Part shown: one piece after another, positions 26,527 to 36,625 of the stretch
Position numbering within the stretch: position 1 is the first letter of the stretch
Layout of the letters: every line of letters begins with the position of its first letter
Assembly (NCBI RefSeq): GCF_000202835.1
Contig: NC_015186.1
Location: 2,667,001 to 2,731,000 of the forward strand
Direction of reading: 5' to 3'
Length of the DNA: 64,000 nt
Source of the DNA: Acidiphilium multivorum AIU301
GTDB taxonomy: Bacteria; Pseudomonadota; Alphaproteobacteria; Acetobacterales; Acetobacteraceae
Program-made: the position numbers and the translations under genes
Notes under the pieces: model-generated
The model's database searches: none
The model's input: the letters and a program-made list of their open reading frames with translations, nothing else
Told to the model about the DNA's origin: nothing

Positions 26527-28527
26527 TTACCCTTCCAGTTTCGAGAAATCGGCGACGCGATGCATCACGTCGCGCAGGCGGGCCAGCAATCGCAAACGAT
26601 TGCGGCGTAATTCTGCTCCCGTCGCGTTCACGGTCACATGATCGAAAAACGCGTCGACCGGCGCGCGCAGCGCCGCGAAACCCCGCATCGCGCCAGCGAA
26701 ATCCTCATCGGCCAGGCGCCGCACGGCCTCGCGATCCACCGCCTCCAGCGCATCCGCGAGCGCGATCTCCGCCGCCTCGGCCAGCAACCCGGGATCGATC
26801 GTGCCCTCGTGCGGCCCGTCCTTCGCATCCTCGATCCTGAGGATGTTTGTACTCCGCCGATACGCCGCGAGCAGGTTCGCCCCGTCCTCGCTGGCCAGGA
26901 ACGCCCCCAGCGCCTCGGTCCGCGCGATCAGCCGGGTCAGGTCGTCATCCCGTGCGGTATCCAGAACGGCATTCAGCACGTCGAACCGCTTGCCCTCGCC
27001 GCGCAGCTTCACCCGCAGCCGCTCGATGAGGAAGTCGAACACCTCCGCGCCCACCAGCGGCATCAGGTTCAGCCTGAGCCCGTTCTCCAGCACGATGCGG
27101 ATCACCCCCAGCGCCGCCCGCCGCAGCGCGAACGGATCGCCCGACCCGGTCGGCGTCTCGCCGATGCGGAAGAACTCCCGCAGCGTGTCGATCTTGTCCG
27201 CCAGCGCCACGGCGGCGGAAACAACCCCCGAAGGCACCTCGTCCGACGGGCCTTTCGGCTGGTAATGCGTGCGGATCGCCCCGGCGATCGCGTCGCCCTC
27301 GCCGGACGCCTCGGCGTAATACCCGCCCATGATGCCCTGAAGCTCGGGGAACTCGCCGACCATCCCGCTCACGAGATCCGCCTTGCACAGCCGCCCGGCC
27401 CGCGCCGCCGCATCCGCCGCCGCCGCATCCGCGCCCAGCGCCAGCGCGATCTCCCGCGCCAGCGCCTCGATCCGCCCGGCCCGCGCATGCTGGGTGCCGA
27501 GCTTCGCGTGGAACGTCACCGCATCGAGCTTCGGCAGCCACGAGTCCAGCGTCTGCTTCCGGTCCTGCGCCCAGAAATGCTCCGCATCCGCGAGCCTTGC
27601 CCGCAGCACCCGCTCATTGCCGGCGATGATCGCCGCCCCGCCGTCATTCGCCGCGATATTGGCGACGAAGGCGAAATAGGGCGCCGGGTTCCCCGCCGCG
27701 TCGCGCGTCGCGAAATAGCGCTGGTTCACCTTCATCGACAGTTCGCGCACCTCCGGCGGCAGCGCCATCTGCCCCGGATCGATCGCCCCGATCAGGCAGA
27801 CCGGCCACTCCACCAGCCCCGCGACCTCGTCCAGCAGCCCCGCATCCCCGGCAACGCTCAGCCCCTTTGCTCCGGCCGCCGCGCGCAGCCCCTCCGCGAT
27901 CGTTTTTCTCCGCTCATCGGCATCGACGATCACGCGCCGCGCCCGCAGCTCCTCCTGCCATTGCGCGGCGGAGGTCACCCGGAACGCGCCCGGCGCGAGA
28001 AACCGATGCCCCTCGCTCTGATCCCCGCTCGCCACCGGCCCGAGCGTGAACGGAATCACCGCGCCATCGAGCAGGCACACCACCCGCCGCAACGGCCGCA
28101 CCCAGGTGAACGCCCCGCTCTGCCCCCAGCGCATCGATTTCGGCCAGCCGAAACCGGCCAGCGCCTGCGCGAATTCACCCGCGATCAGCTCGCCCGCCGG
28201 CCGCGACGGCAGGTTCCGCCGGAGCAGGAAATACCCGTCCTCCTCGACCAGCTCTTCCCGCGCCGCACCGTTCTTGCGCAGGAACCCCTCCAGCGCCTGC
28301 GGCGGTGCCGAGAGCTTCGGCCCCCGCACTTCGCTCGCCGATTCCGGCACCTCGGCGTCGATCGTCGCCACGACGGCAATCCGCCGCGCGGCGCCGAAGG
28401 CCTTTATATCGCGCGGCGACAGCGGCGCGAGCTGCGCGCCCACCAGCTTCGCGAGCTGCTCGGCCGCCGCTTCCTGCATCCGCGCCGGAATTTCCTCGGA
28501 GAAAAGCTCCAGAAAGAACTCAGCCAT
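26527..28527 (-). CDS. glyS: Glycyl-tRNA synthetase beta subunit
   Basis: A 666-residue beta subunit of the bacterial alpha2beta2 glycyl-tRNA synthetase, binding tRNA(Gly). It begins [20 protein letters not shown] and includes [31 protein letters not shown]-type text ([18 protein letters not shown]), [36 protein letters not shown] and [20 protein letters not shown], all family-conserved. The C-terminus holds the anticodon-binding part. It overlaps glyQ by 8 bases, so translation is coupled. Confidence 0.97.
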   Translation of the reverse strand: MAEFFLELFSEEIPARMQEAAAEQLAKLVGAQLAPLSPRDIKAFGAARRIAVVATIDAEVPESASEVRGPKLSAPPQALEGFLRKNGAAREELVEEDGYFLLRRNLPSRPAGELIAGEFAQALAGFGWPKSMRWGQSGAFTWVRPLRRVVCLLDGAVIPFTLGPVASGDQSEGHRFLAPGAFRVTSAAQWQEELRARRVIVDADERRKTIAEGLRAAAGAKGLSVAGDAGLLDEVAGLVEWPVCLIGAIDPGQMALPPEVRELSMKVNQRYFATRDAAGNPAPYFAFVANIAANDGGAAIIAGNERVLRARLADAEHFWAQDRKQTLDSWLPKLDAVTFHAKLGTQHARAGRIEALAREIALALGADAAAADAAARAGRLCKADLVSGMVGEFPELQGIMGGYYAEASGEGDAIAGAIRTHYQPKGPSDEVPSGVVSAAVALADKIDTLREFFRIGETPTGSGDPFALRRAALGVIRIVLENGLRLNLMPLVGAEVFDFLIERLRVKLRGEGKRFDVLNAVLDTARDDDLTRLIARTEALGAFLASEDGANLLAAYRRSTNILRIEDAKDGPHEGTIDPGLLAEAAEIALADALEAVDREAVRRLADEDFAGAMRGFAALRAPVDAFFDHVTVNATGAELRRNRLRLLARLRDVMHRVADFSKLEG

Positions 28528-29425
28528 TCTTCCGCGCCTCCGCCTCGGCCCGCTCGCCGGCGACCCAGACCTCCGCGCACGCCTTCGCCAGCGCCCGCAC
28601 CCGGCCGATATACGCGGCGCGCTCGGTCACCGAAATCACCCCCCGCGCATCCAGCAGGTTGAACAGATGGCTCGCCTTGATGCACTGGTCATAGGCCGGC
28701 TGCGCCAGCCCCCGCCCCACCAGCGCCCCGCATTCCTGCTCCGCATCCCCGAAATGCCGCATCAGCATTTCGGTATCGGCGAATTCGAAATTATGCGCCG
28801 AATAGTCTTTCTCCGCCCGGAGAAAAACATCGCCATAGCTCAGCGCGTGCGGCCCCTCGGCGTCGTTGAAGCGGAGCGAGAACACGTTCTCCACCCCCTG
28901 CACATACATCGCCAGCCGCTCCAGCCCGTAGGTCATCTCGAAGCTCGGCACATCCACCGCGATCCCGCCGACCTGCTGGAAATAGGTGAACTGCCCCACC
29001 TCCATCCCGTCGCACCAGATCTCCCAGCCGAGTCCCCAGGCGCCCAGCGTCGGGCTCTCCCAGTCATCCTCGACGAAGCGGAAATCGTGCCGCAGCGGAT
29101 CGAGCCCGATCTCCCGATAACTCGCCAGCAGCAGTTCCTGCGCGTCCGCCGGCGAGGGCTTCATGATCACCTGGTACTGATAATAATGCTGCAACCGGTT
29201 CGGATTCTCGCCATACCGCCCGTCCGAGGGCCGGCGCGAGGGCTGCACATAGGCCGCCGCCCACGGCTTCGGCCCGAGCGAGCGCAGCGTGGTCGCCGGA
29301 TGGAAGGTTCCGGCCCCCATTTCCATGTCGTAGGGCTGCAGGATCACGCAGCCCTGGCGGGCCCAGAACCGGTGCAGCGCGAGAATGATATCCTGAAAGC
29401 TCAGGGCGTGTTTCTGGTCTTGCAT
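28520..29425 (-). CDS. glyQ: Glycyl-tRNA synthetase alpha subunit
   Basis: A 301-residue class II catalytic subunit that forms glycyl-adenylate. Family blocks are [74 protein letters not shown] and [20 protein letters not shown]. It is the first gene of the glyQ-glyS-ppdK run and is divergent from the small membrane-protein gene across about 65 bases. Confidence 0.98.
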   Translation of the reverse strand: MQDQKHALSFQDIILALHRFWARQGCVILQPYDMEMGAGTFHPATTLRSLGPKPWAAAYVQPSRRPSDGRYGENPNRLQHYYQYQVIMKPSPADAQELLLASYREIGLDPLRHDFRFVEDDWESPTLGAWGLGWEIWCDGMEVGQFTYFQQVGGIAVDVPSFEMTYGLERLAMYVQGVENVFSLRFNDAEGPHALSYGDVFLRAEKDYSAHNFEFADTEMLMRHFGDAEQECGALVGRGLAQPAYDQCIKASHLFNLLDARGVISVTERAAYIGRVRALAKACAEVWVAGERAEAEARKNG

Positions 29426-29492
29426 GGGTCCGTGATATGGAGCCGGTGATTTCGCAGGCGTTTTCGCGATGCACCATTACGAGGCAAGGGGC

Positions 29493-29897
29493 ATGAGGGC
29501 AAGATTCGGACGGGCCGACCTGATCGGAATCGCGGTGGTGATCGCGCTCGCCGCCGCCGCCGCCGGCTTCCGCATGGCGACGATCGAGCCCCGCGCCTAT
29601 GTCGGCCTCTGCGCCGCCGCCCACGCCCCGCTCGTCTGCGCCCCGCGCCACGCCGTGCTCTGGCTGCAATACGAGCGGCTGTTCGGCTTTCCCGCCCTGC
29701 TGCTCGGCCTGCTCGCCTTCGCCTTCGCCAGCCGCGCGCTCGGCGTCGCCGGCGCAGCCCTCGGCATCGTCGCCGTCATCAATTACAACGGCACCGAAGG
29801 CATCGTCGGCGCCGCCCTCGCCTTGTGGGGCTGGCTCGAAGCCGCGATGCCCGCCGCTTTCGACCGGGGAGAAGGACAACGCCATGCGCGCGAATAG
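29493..29897 (+). CDS. Small membrane protein of unknown function
   Basis: A 134-residue protein with about four hydrophobic segments ([50 protein letters not shown] and [17 protein letters not shown]). A Cys pair lies in the first external loop ([16 protein letters not shown]), where it could form a disulfide. The start was placed at 29493 after a GAGGCAAGGGG ribosome site; an ATG at 29469 is in frame. Its 3' end overlaps the acyl-CoA dehydrogenase start by 14 bases, so it is co-translated. I do not recognise a named family. Confidence 0.7.
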   Translation: MRARFGRADLIGIAVVIALAAAAAGFRMATIEPRAYVGLCAAAHAPLVCAPRHAVLWLQYERLFGFPALLLGLLAFAFASRALGVAGAALGIVAVINYNGTEGIVGAALALWGWLEAAMPAAFDRGEGQRHARE

Positions 29898-31056
29898 CCA
29901 CACCATGCTCGATTTCGACCTCGGCGAGGAGATCGACGCCCTGCGCGATTCGGTCCGCCGCTTCGCCGCGGCCGAAATCGCCCCCCGCGCCGCCGCGATC
30001 GACCGCGACAACGATTTCCCGCACGATCTCTGGTCGAAGATGGGCGACATCGGCCTGCTCGGCATCACCGTGCCCGAGCAATATGGCGGGGCCGGCCTGG
30101 GCTATCTCGCCCATTGCGTCGCGATGGAGGAAATCTCCCGCGCCTCGGCCTCGGTCGGCCTGTCCTACGGCGCACATTCCAATCTCTGCGTCAACCAGAT
30201 CCGCCTCAACGGCACCGAGGCCCAGCGCGAGCGCTACCTGCCGGACCTCGTCTCCGGCCGCAAGGTCGGCGCGCTCGCGATGTCCGAGCCCAATGCCGGG
30301 TCGGACGTCGTCTCGATGCGCCTGCGCGCCGAGAAGCGCGGCAATTCCTACGTGCTGAACGGATCGAAAATGTGGATCACCAACGGCCCCGAGGCCGACA
30401 CGCTGGTGGTCTACGCGAAAACCGACCCCGAGTCCGGCCCGCGCGGCATCACCGCCTTCCTCGTCGAGAAGACCATGCCCGGCTTCTCCTGCGCCCAGAA
30501 GCTCGACAAGCTCGGCATGCGCGGCTCCAACACCGGCGAGCTGGTCTTCGAGGATTGCGTCGTCCCCGAATCGAACGTGCTCGGCGGGGTCGGCCGCGGC
30601 GTCAACGTGCTGATGAGCGGGCTCGACTACGAGCGCGCCGTCCTCGCCGCCGGCCCCCTCGGCATCATGCAATCGGCGCTCGACATCGTGATCCCCTATG
30701 TCCACGAGCGCGAGCAGTTCGGCCAGAAGATCGGCGAGTTCCAGCTCATCCAGGGCAAGCTCGCCGACATGTACGTGACGATGAGCGCCGCCCGCGCCTA
30801 TGTCTACGCGGTGGCCAAGGCGTGCGACCGTGGCCGGACCACCCGCAAGGACGCCGCCGGCGCCATCCTCTACGCCGCCGAGAAGGCGACCTGGATGGCG
30901 CTGGAGGCGATCCAGTGCCTCGGCGGCAACGGCTACATCAACGACTACGCCACCGGCCGCCTGCTGCGCGACGCGAAACTCTACGAGATCGGCGCCGGCA
31001 CCTCGGAAATCCGCCGGATGCTGATCGGCCGCGAACTCTTCCGCGAAACCGCCTGA
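29884..31056 (+). CDS. ivd: Isovaleryl-CoA dehydrogenase-like acyl-CoA dehydrogenase
   Basis: A 390-residue flavoprotein of the acyl-CoA dehydrogenase family. Blocks are [100 protein letters not shown] and [18 protein letters not shown]. The base Glu in [14 protein letters not shown] sits at the isovaleryl-CoA dehydrogenase position rather than the usual position before the C-terminal GTSEI motif. Isovaleryl-CoA to methylcrotonyl-CoA in leucine breakdown is the likely reaction. The start at 29884 follows GGGGAGAAGG. No methylcrotonyl-CoA carboxylase gene is nearby; accA follows. Confidence 0.88.
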   Translation: MRANSHTMLDFDLGEEIDALRDSVRRFAAAEIAPRAAAIDRDNDFPHDLWSKMGDIGLLGITVPEQYGGAGLGYLAHCVAMEEISRASASVGLSYGAHSNLCVNQIRLNGTEAQRERYLPDLVSGRKVGALAMSEPNAGSDVVSMRLRAEKRGNSYVLNGSKMWITNGPEADTLVVYAKTDPESGPRGITAFLVEKTMPGFSCAQKLDKLGMRGSNTGELVFEDCVVPESNVLGGVGRGVNVLMSGLDYERAVLAAGPLGIMQSALDIVIPYVHEREQFGQKIGEFQLIQGKLADMYVTMSAARAYVYAVAKACDRGRTTRKDAAGAILYAAEKATWMALEAIQCLGGNGYINDYATGRLLRDAKLYEIGAGTSEIRRMLIGRELFRETA

Positions 31057-31117
31057 CCCGCGGCCCGCGCCAGGGGGGATTTGACGCCGGCGAAAAACTG
31101 CGGCACCGGAAGCGGCC

Positions 31118-32074
31118 ATGCGCCATTTCCTGGATTTCGAGAAGCCGGTCGCCGAGCTGGAAGCCAAGATCGAGGAGCTGCGCCGGATGACCGATCCGGG
31201 CGAGCTCAACATCGCCGAAGAGGTCACCCTCCTGTCCGACAAGGCGGAGCGGCAGTTGCGCACCCTCTACGGCAGGCTCTCGCCCTGGCAGAAGACCCAG
31301 GTCGCCCGCCATCCCGAGCGGCCCAAGGCGCGCGACGTCATCGCCGGGCTGATCACCGAATTCACCCCGCTGGCCGGCGACCGCGGCTTCGGCGAGGATG
31401 CCGCCATCGTCGCCGGGCCGGGCCGCTTCAAGGGCGAGCCGGTCATGGTCATCGCCATCGAGAAGGGCTGGGATCTCGAATCGCGGCTGAAGCACAATTT
31501 CGGCTCGCCCCGGCCGGAGGGCTACCGCAAGGCGCGCCGCCTGATCGAGATGGCCGGCCGCTTCGGCCTGCCCGTGCTCTCCTTCGTCGACACCTCCGGC
31601 GCCTATCCCGGCGTCGATGCCGAGGCGCGCGGCCAGGCCGAGGCGATCGCCCGCGGCATCGATGCCTGCCTCGCCGCCCCGGTCCCCTTCATCGCGACCA
31701 TCATCGGCGAGGGCGGCTCCGGCGGCGCCATCGCCATCGCCGCCGCCGATACCGTGCTGATGTTCGAGCACGCGATCTATTCCGTGATCTCGCCCGAGGG
31801 CTGCGCCGCCATCCTGTGGGAAGACCGCGCCAACGCCGCCCAGGCCGCCGAGGCGATGAAGATCACCGCCCAGGACCTCAAGCGCCTCGGCATCATCGAC
31901 CGCATCGTGCCCGAGCCGCTCGGCGGCGCCCATCGCGACCCCCAGGCCGCGATCACCGCCCTCGGCGCCGCGATCGCCGAAACCCTGCCCGGCCTCGCCG
32001 CCCTCGCGCCCGAGGCCCTGCGCGCGAAACGCCGCGAGAAATTCCTCGCCATCGGCCAGACCCTGCCGGTCTGA
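31118..32074 (+). CDS. accA: Acetyl-CoA carboxylase carboxyltransferase subunit alpha
   Basis: A 318-residue subunit that, with AccD, moves carboxyl from biotin to acetyl-CoA, giving malonyl-CoA for fatty acid synthesis. It starts MRHFLDFEKPVAELEAKIEE. Conserved blocks are RHPERPKARDVIAGLITEFT, NFGSPRPEGYRKARRLIEMA, LPVLSFVDTSGAYPGVDAEA, GEGGSGGAIAIAAADTVLMF and SVISPEGCAAILWEDRAN. Its last codons and stop are followed by two tandem copies of a related 35-bp unit. Confidence 0.97.
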   Translation: MRHFLDFEKPVAELEAKIEELRRMTDPGELNIAEEVTLLSDKAERQLRTLYGRLSPWQKTQVARHPERPKARDVIAGLITEFTPLAGDRGFGEDAAIVAGPGRFKGEPVMVIAIEKGWDLESRLKHNFGSPRPEGYRKARRLIEMAGRFGLPVLSFVDTSGAYPGVDAEARGQAEAIARGIDACLAAPVPFIATIIGEGGSGGAIAIAAADTVLMFEHAIYSVISPEGCAAILWEDRANAAQAAEAMKITAQDLKRLGIIDRIVPEPLGGAHRDPQAAITALGAAIAETLPGLAALAPEALRAKRREKFLAIGQTLPV

Positions 32075-32147
32075 CCGACTCGTTTCCCGGTCAGGCCCTG
32101 CCGGCCTGACAGACTTGTGTCCCGGTCAGGCCCTGCCGGCCTGACCG
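32075..32147. repeat. Two tandem 35-bp units with hairpins after accA
   Basis: Units 32075-32109 and 32110-32144 share the tail CGGTCAGGCCCTGCCGGCCT plus GA and differ in the first half (CCGACTCGTTT against CAGACTTGTGT). Each contains a palindrome, GGTCAGGCC-CTGCC-GGCCTGACC in the second unit. Each ends CTGCCGGCCTGA, close to the accA end CTGCCGGTCTGA. They could act as double terminator-like hairpins between convergent accA and speE, but no T-run is present. Confidence 0.75.
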
Positions 32148-32158
32148 TGTGCTTGCGG

Positions 32159-33022
32159 TCAGCCCGGCAGATGCTTCGCGATATAGGGCGGCAGCACGAA
32201 GCTCGCCGCGTGCATCTCCGGCGACCAGTATTCCGTGGTCCCGAGAATCCCCGCCGCTTCCGCCCGCGCGCGGATCGTCGCCGCCGGCAGACGGGTGAGT
32301 TCCGGGTCCTTGCCGGCCCAGCCCAGCGTCATGAACCCGCCGACATAGGTCGGCACCGCGGCGACATAGGCGGTCACGTGCGGAAAGAATTTCCGCCGCC
32401 GCGCCGAGGTCTCGCGCAGCTCGTCCGCCTGCATGAACGGCACGCCGCACTGGTTCACCACCAGCCCCCGCGCGGTCAGGATGCGCGCGCAATTGGCATA
32501 GAAATCGTCGGTGAACAGCACCTCGCCCACCCCGATCGGATCGGTCGAATCGACGATGATGACGTCGAAACTCGCATCCGGCGCCTTCTTCACATAGTCG
32601 ATCCCGTCGCCGACGATCACCTCCGCGCGCGGATCGTCCCAGGCCTCGCCCGCGATCTTCGGCAGGAACTCCTTCGCCAGCCGGATCACCTCGCCGTCGA
32701 TCTCGACCATCACCGCCCGCTCGACGCCCTTGTGCATCAGCACCCGCCGCAGCACGCCGCCATCGCCGGCGCCGATGATCAGCACCGATCGCGCCGCCCC
32801 ATGCGCCAGCAGCGGCACATGCGTCAGCATCTCCTGGTAGACGAACTCGTCGCCCTCGGTGATCTGCACGATGCCGTCCAGCATCATCACCCGCCCGTGG
32901 AACTCGCTCTCAAAGATCGCGATGTCCTGGAAGTCGCTCTTCGTCCGCGCCAGCTCGCGCGTCACCCCGAAGCGCTGGCCCCAGAACGGATACAGCGTCT
33001 CGTTCACCCACATGTCGGTCAT
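32159..33022 (-). CDS. speE: Spermidine synthase
   Basis: A 287-residue aminopropyltransferase that transfers the aminopropyl group of decarboxylated SAM to putrescine. Family blocks are QDIAIFESEFHGRVMMLDG, TEGDEFVYQEMLTHVPLLAH, the nucleotide loop IIGAGDGGVLRRVLMHKGVE, EIDGEVIRLAKEFLP, VGDGIDYVKK and the catalytic-Asp segment DVIIVDSTDPIGVGEVLFT. It follows speD on the same strand, but a clear terminator hairpin separates the two, suggesting partial read-through or a separate promoter. Confidence 0.97.
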   Translation of the reverse strand: MTDMWVNETLYPFWGQRFGVTRELARTKSDFQDIAIFESEFHGRVMMLDGIVQITEGDEFVYQEMLTHVPLLAHGAARSVLIIGAGDGGVLRRVLMHKGVERAVMVEIDGEVIRLAKEFLPKIAGEAWDDPRAEVIVGDGIDYVKKAPDASFDVIIVDSTDPIGVGEVLFTDDFYANCARILTARGLVVNQCGVPFMQADELRETSARRRKFFPHVTAYVAAVPTYVGGFMTLGWAGKDPELTRLPAATIRARAEAAGILGTTEYWSPEMHAASFVLPPYIAKHLPG

Positions 33023-33038
33023 GTCTTCGCTCCATGCG

Positions 33039-33071
33039 AAAACACCGCCCTGCCGGTGGCAAGGCGGTGTG
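33039..33071 (-). terminator. Rho-independent terminator or attenuator between speD and speE
   Basis: On the minus strand an 8-bp stem, ACACCGCC with GGCGGTGT (33071-33064 and 33050-33043), is followed by TTT (33042-33040 are A on the plus strand). It lies 20 bases after the speD stop and 21 bases before the speE start, so it may set the relative level of the two products. Confidence 0.65.
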
Positions 33072-33091
33072 TCGTCATCAACGGTTTCGCC

Positions 33092-33556
33092 TCAGGCGGT
33101 GACGCCGCGGCGCTGTTCGCCCACCTGCACGTCGCTCGGCGAGAACGCCGCGCGCAGGAACGGGATCGCCTTGTAGGGATCGCACACGCCGCACATGAAG
33201 ATGTCGATCGCGGCGTAGTTGCGCTCCGGCCAGGTGTGGATCGAGATATGGCTCTCCGCCAGCACCACCACGCCGGACACGCCGCCATTCGGCGTGAAAT
33301 GGTGGAAATGGCTGTGCAGGATCGTCGCCCCGGCGGCGAGCGCGCCCTCGCGCAGCGTCGCGTCGATCAGCTCGGGACTGTCGAGCTTCTCGGCCCCCCA
33401 CAAATCCACGAGCAGATGCGTCCCGGCGAATTTCACGCCGTCACGCTCGACGAAATAATCCTTCGGCACGGCGACCTCATCGGTCGCGTCCTGAGCAACA
33501 GTCTGGTTTTCGCTCGGAATTTCCGAGACCATCCCCAGTCGGGCAAGTGCGTTCAT
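33092..33556 (-). CDS. speD: S-adenosylmethionine decarboxylase proenzyme
   Basis: A 154-residue class 1B (short) AdoMet decarboxylase. The self-cleavage site is Glu101-Ser102 in LAESHISIHTWPE, where the Ser becomes the pyruvoyl cofactor. His107 and the downstream Cys in FMCGVCDPYKA complete the active site. It provides decarboxylated SAM for SpeE. The start at 33556 has GAGGGGG upstream; longer upstream in-frame codons do not resemble the family. A possible promoter is 80-100 bases upstream. Confidence 0.95.
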   Translation of the reverse strand: MNALARLGMVSEIPSENQTVAQDATDEVAVPKDYFVERDGVKFAGTHLLVDLWGAEKLDSPELIDATLREGALAAGATILHSHFHHFTPNGGVSGVVVLAESHISIHTWPERNYAAIDIFMCGVCDPYKAIPFLRAAFSPSDVQVGEQRRGVTA

Positions 33557-33629
33557 CGCGAACCCCCTCAACCAGTGACAGCCTGTAGAACGCGGCACCG
33601 CGCCGCGCCCCCCGGGGCCAAGAGCGCGC

Positions 33630-33658
33630 GATATGCGGAAAAACCTCTGGACTTGCAA
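33630..33658 (-). promoter_or_regulatory. Candidate promoter for speD
   Basis: On the minus strand TTGCAA (33658-33653) is followed after 17 bases by CATATC (33635-33630). The -35 region sits between arms of an inverted repeat (GGTTTTTC / GAAAAACC). The -10 match is weak and the call is by eye. Confidence 0.3.
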
Positions 33659-33722
33659 GGGGTTTTTCAAGGTTCTTCGATGAAATTTTACCCCCCCTGC
33701 GCAGGGGGGCAATGCGCGCCGG

Positions 33723-34481
33723 TTATGACGCCGCGCCGGCTCGGAGCGAAAACACCTCCGCGCCGATCAGCGCGAGGTCCTGCGGGCGCGACAGCCGGTG
33801 CTCCCCGTCCTTGACCAGCGTCACCCGCACATCCTCGCCCGTTACCGCCTCGGCGATCCGCAGCGCGGTCCGCCACGGCACCTCGGCGTCGCGCTGCCCC
33901 TGGATCAGCCGCACCGGCGCATCGATCGGAATCGGCCCGCCGAGCACGAGGTTCCGCCGCCCATCCTCCAGCAACGCCGCGGTCACCGGCGTCGGCGCGC
34001 CATAGGGATTGGGCAGGTGCAAGATGCCATCCCGCGCCAGCGCCGCCCGCGCCGCGTCATCGAAGGCGGGCTCCATCAGCTCGGCGGTGAAATCGGGTGC
34101 CGCGGCGATGCCGACGAACCCCGCCAGCCGCGCCCCGAGCCGCCGCGCCAGCAGCAGCCCGATCCACCCTCCCATCGACGATCCGACCAGCACGAGCTTT
34201 TGCTCCGGCACCATGGCGGCGATCACCTCTGCGGCATCGTCGGCCCAGCGCCCGATCGTCCCCTCCTCGAACCGCCCGCCCGACTGCCCGTGCCCGGAAT
34301 AGTCGAGCCGCAGCATCGCCCGCCCGCGTGCCGCGCATTCGTCGCGCAGGAACAGCGCCTTGGTCCCCTGCATGTCCGAGGCGAAGCCGGGCAGGAACAC
34401 CACCACGGGCCCCGCGCCGCGCAGAAGGGCACAGGCGAGGCTGGTCCCGTTCGCCCCGATCCGCGCCACGCTCTCGTCCAT
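33723..34481 (-). CDS. Alpha/beta hydrolase
   Basis: A 252-residue serine hydrolase. The oxyanion strand is VVVFLPGFASDMQGTKA, the nucleophile elbow is VLVGSSMGGWIG, the acid is in LIQGQRDAEVPW and the base His is in DGEHRLSRPQDL. The short lid and RLDYSGHGQSGG resemble the PHA-depolymerase-independent esterase/BEM46-like group; the substrate is unknown. The start MDESVARIG at 34481 has GGAGGG 5-6 bases upstream, better than an in-frame codon at 34541. It is divergent from the glycosyltransferase pair. Confidence 0.85.
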   Translation of the reverse strand: MDESVARIGANGTSLACALLRGAGPVVVFLPGFASDMQGTKALFLRDECAARGRAMLRLDYSGHGQSGGRFEEGTIGRWADDAAEVIAAMVPEQKLVLVGSSMGGWIGLLLARRLGARLAGFVGIAAAPDFTAELMEPAFDDAARAALARDGILHLPNPYGAPTPVTAALLEDGRRNLVLGGPIPIDAPVRLIQGQRDAEVPWRTALRIAEAVTGEDVRVTLVKDGEHRLSRPQDLALIGAEVFSLRAGAAS

Positions 34482-34539
34482 CCGGCCCTCCCCTTCGCTG
34501 CCCGCGCATGGTATCGGCGCGGCGCACGAAAGGTCCGCC

Positions 34540-35679
34540 ATGCGCCATCCCTCGGATTATGCGATTCTACAGGTTCTGCCGCGTCTGGAAACCGGGGGCG
34601 TGGAGCAGGTGGTGGTCGAGCTGACCGAGGCCGTCGCCCGCACCGGCGCCCGCGCCTTCGTCGCCAGCCAACCGGGCCGCCTGGTCCGCGCGGTCGAGCG
34701 CGCCGGCGGACGGCATGTCGGGATCGACCTCGAATCCCGCAACCCGCTGAAGATCCTCGCCGCCGCGCGCCGCCTCGCCCGGCTGATCCGCGCCGAGCGG
34801 ATCTCCCTCGTCCACGCCCATTCCCGCGCCCCGGCCATCGCCGCCCGCCTCGCCGCCCGCCGCTGCGGCGTGCCCTTCGTCACCACCTATCACGGCGCCT
34901 ATGGCCAGCGCGGCCCGCTCAAGGCGCGCTACAACGCGGTGATGGCCTCGGGCGACCGGGTGATCGCGATCTCCGGCTTCATCGCCGATCTCGTCCGCGC
35001 CCGCCACGGCGTCGGGGCGGACCGCCTGCGCATCGTCCCCGGCGGGGTGGACTGCGCGAAATTCGACCCCGACGCCGTGGGCGGCCGGCGGATGGAGGCA
35101 CTCGCCCGCGCCTGGCCCCTGCCCGACGGCGCGCCGGTGATCATGCTCCCCGCCCGGCTCACAGGCTGGAAGGGCCAGCGCGTCGCCATCGAGGCGCTCG
35201 CCCGCATGCGCCACCGCGACCCGATCCTCCTCCTCGTCGGCGCCGCCCAGGGGCGCGAGGCCTATCGCCGCTCCCTGGTCGAGACGATCCGCCGGCTCGA
35301 TCTCGTCCCCCGCGTCGTCTTCGCCGGCGACTGCGCGGACATGCCCGCCGCCTACAAGCTGGCGGACATCGTGGTGAACGCCTCGACCGACCCCGAAGCC
35401 TTCGGCCGCACCATCGTCGAGGCCCAGGCGATGCGGCGGATCGCCATCGCCACCGATCACGGCGCCGCCCGCGAAACCATCCGCCACGGCGAAACCGGCT
35501 GGCGCACCAAACCCGGCGACCCCGCCGACCTCGCCGCCGCCCTCGACGCCGCGCTCGACCTGCCGCCCGAATCCCGCCTCGCGATGGGCGAGGCCGCCCG
35601 CGCCTATGTCGCCGAATTCTACTCGATCGCGGCGATGCAGAACGGCAATCTCGCCGTCTACGACGAGCTGCTGGGATGA
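34540..35679 (+). CDS. Glycosyltransferase family 4
   Basis: A 379-residue GT-B enzyme. The N-terminal half has ILQVLPRLETGGVEQVVVEL, the acceptor-side motif typical of GT4. The C-terminal half has PVIMLPARLTGWKGQRVAIE, VVFAGDCADMPAAYKLADIV, NASTDPEAFGRTIVEAQAMR and HGETGWRTKPGDPADLAAAL, giving the E-x7-E nucleotide-sugar signature. It probably adds a sugar to lipopolysaccharide core or another glycan. Its stop overlaps the next start (ATGA), so it is coupled with the family 9 enzyme. Confidence 0.9.
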   Translation: MRHPSDYAILQVLPRLETGGVEQVVVELTEAVARTGARAFVASQPGRLVRAVERAGGRHVGIDLESRNPLKILAAARRLARLIRAERISLVHAHSRAPAIAARLAARRCGVPFVTTYHGAYGQRGPLKARYNAVMASGDRVIAISGFIADLVRARHGVGADRLRIVPGGVDCAKFDPDAVGGRRMEALARAWPLPDGAPVIMLPARLTGWKGQRVAIEALARMRHRDPILLLVGAAQGREAYRRSLVETIRRLDLVPRVVFAGDCADMPAAYKLADIVVNASTDPEAFGRTIVEAQAMRRIAIATDHGAARETIRHGETGWRTKPGDPADLAAALDAALDLPPESRLAMGEAARAYVAEFYSIAAMQNGNLAVYDELLG

Positions 35680-36614
35680 CATCGACGCCGCGCATCCTCG
35701 TCATCCGCCACGGCGCGCTGGGCGACATCGTCCTCAGCTTCCCCGCCTTCGCCGCCATCCGCGCCGCCCATCCCGCCGCCGAGATTTCGCTCCTGACCAC
35801 GAAACCCTTCGCCGCCTGGCTCGAAGCCGCCCCCTGGTTCGACCGCGTGATGATCGACCCGAAGCCCGGCCCGCTCGACCTCGCCGGCCTGCGCCGCCTG
35901 CGCCGCGCCCTCGGCGGCTTCGCGATGGTCTACGACCTGCAAACCTCCGGCCGCTCCAGCCGCTATTTCCGCCTCGCCGGACGCCCGCCCTGGTCCGGCA
36001 TCGCCTCCGGCTGCGCCTTCCCCCACGCCGACCCCGCGCGCGACCGCACCCACACCCGCGAACGGATCGAAGGCCAGCTCGAAGCCGCGCGCATCCCCCT
36101 GCCGCTGCCCCTCCCCGACCTGTCCTGGACGCTCGCCGCCCCGCCCATCCCCCTGCCGGAGCGCTTCGTCGCGCTGATCCCCGGCGCCGCCCCGCACCGG
36201 CCGGAAAAGCGCTGGCCGGCGGAAAACTTCGGCGCCCTCGCCGCCGGGCTCGACCTCCCCTCCGTCGTCCTCGGCACCGCGTCCGAAGCCCCGCTCGCCG
36301 CCGCCATCGCCGCCCGCGCCCCGCGCACGCTCGACCTCACCGGCCGCACCACGATCCCCCAGCTCGCCGGCACCCTCGCCCGCGCCAGCCTCGCCATCGG
36401 CAACGATACCGGCCCGATGCACCTCGCCGCCGCCCTCGGCGTCCGTTCCGTCGTGCTGTTCGGCGGCGCCTCCGATCCCGCGCTGACCGCCCCGCGCGCC
36501 CCCGATGGCGGCTGGCCCGCCATCCTCCGCCGCCCCGATCTCGCCGCCCTTGCGGTGGCGGACGTTGCCGCCGCCGCGCAGGATGGGCATAACGACGCGT
36601 CATCCCCGCCCTGA
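35676..36614 (+). CDS. Glycosyltransferase family 9 (heptosyltransferase-like)
   Basis: A 312-residue protein starting [20 protein letters not shown], the hallmark of ADP-heptose:LPS heptosyltransferases (RxGALGD). C-terminal signatures are [55 protein letters not shown] and [10 protein letters not shown]. It probably extends the LPS core at the cytoplasmic face of the inner membrane. The ATG at 35676 overlaps the preceding stop; thrS starts 11 bases after its end. Confidence 0.92.
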   Translation: MTSTPRILVIRHGALGDIVLSFPAFAAIRAAHPAAEISLLTTKPFAAWLEAAPWFDRVMIDPKPGPLDLAGLRRLRRALGGFAMVYDLQTSGRSSRYFRLAGRPPWSGIASGCAFPHADPARDRTHTRERIEGQLEAARIPLPLPLPDLSWTLAAPPIPLPERFVALIPGAAPHRPEKRWPAENFGALAAGLDLPSVVLGTASEAPLAAAIAARAPRTLDLTGRTTIPQLAGTLARASLAIGNDTGPMHLAAALGVRSVVLFGGASDPALTAPRAPDGGWPAILRRPDLAALAVADVAAAAQDGHNDASSPP

Positions 36615-36625
36615 AGGAGCACGCA

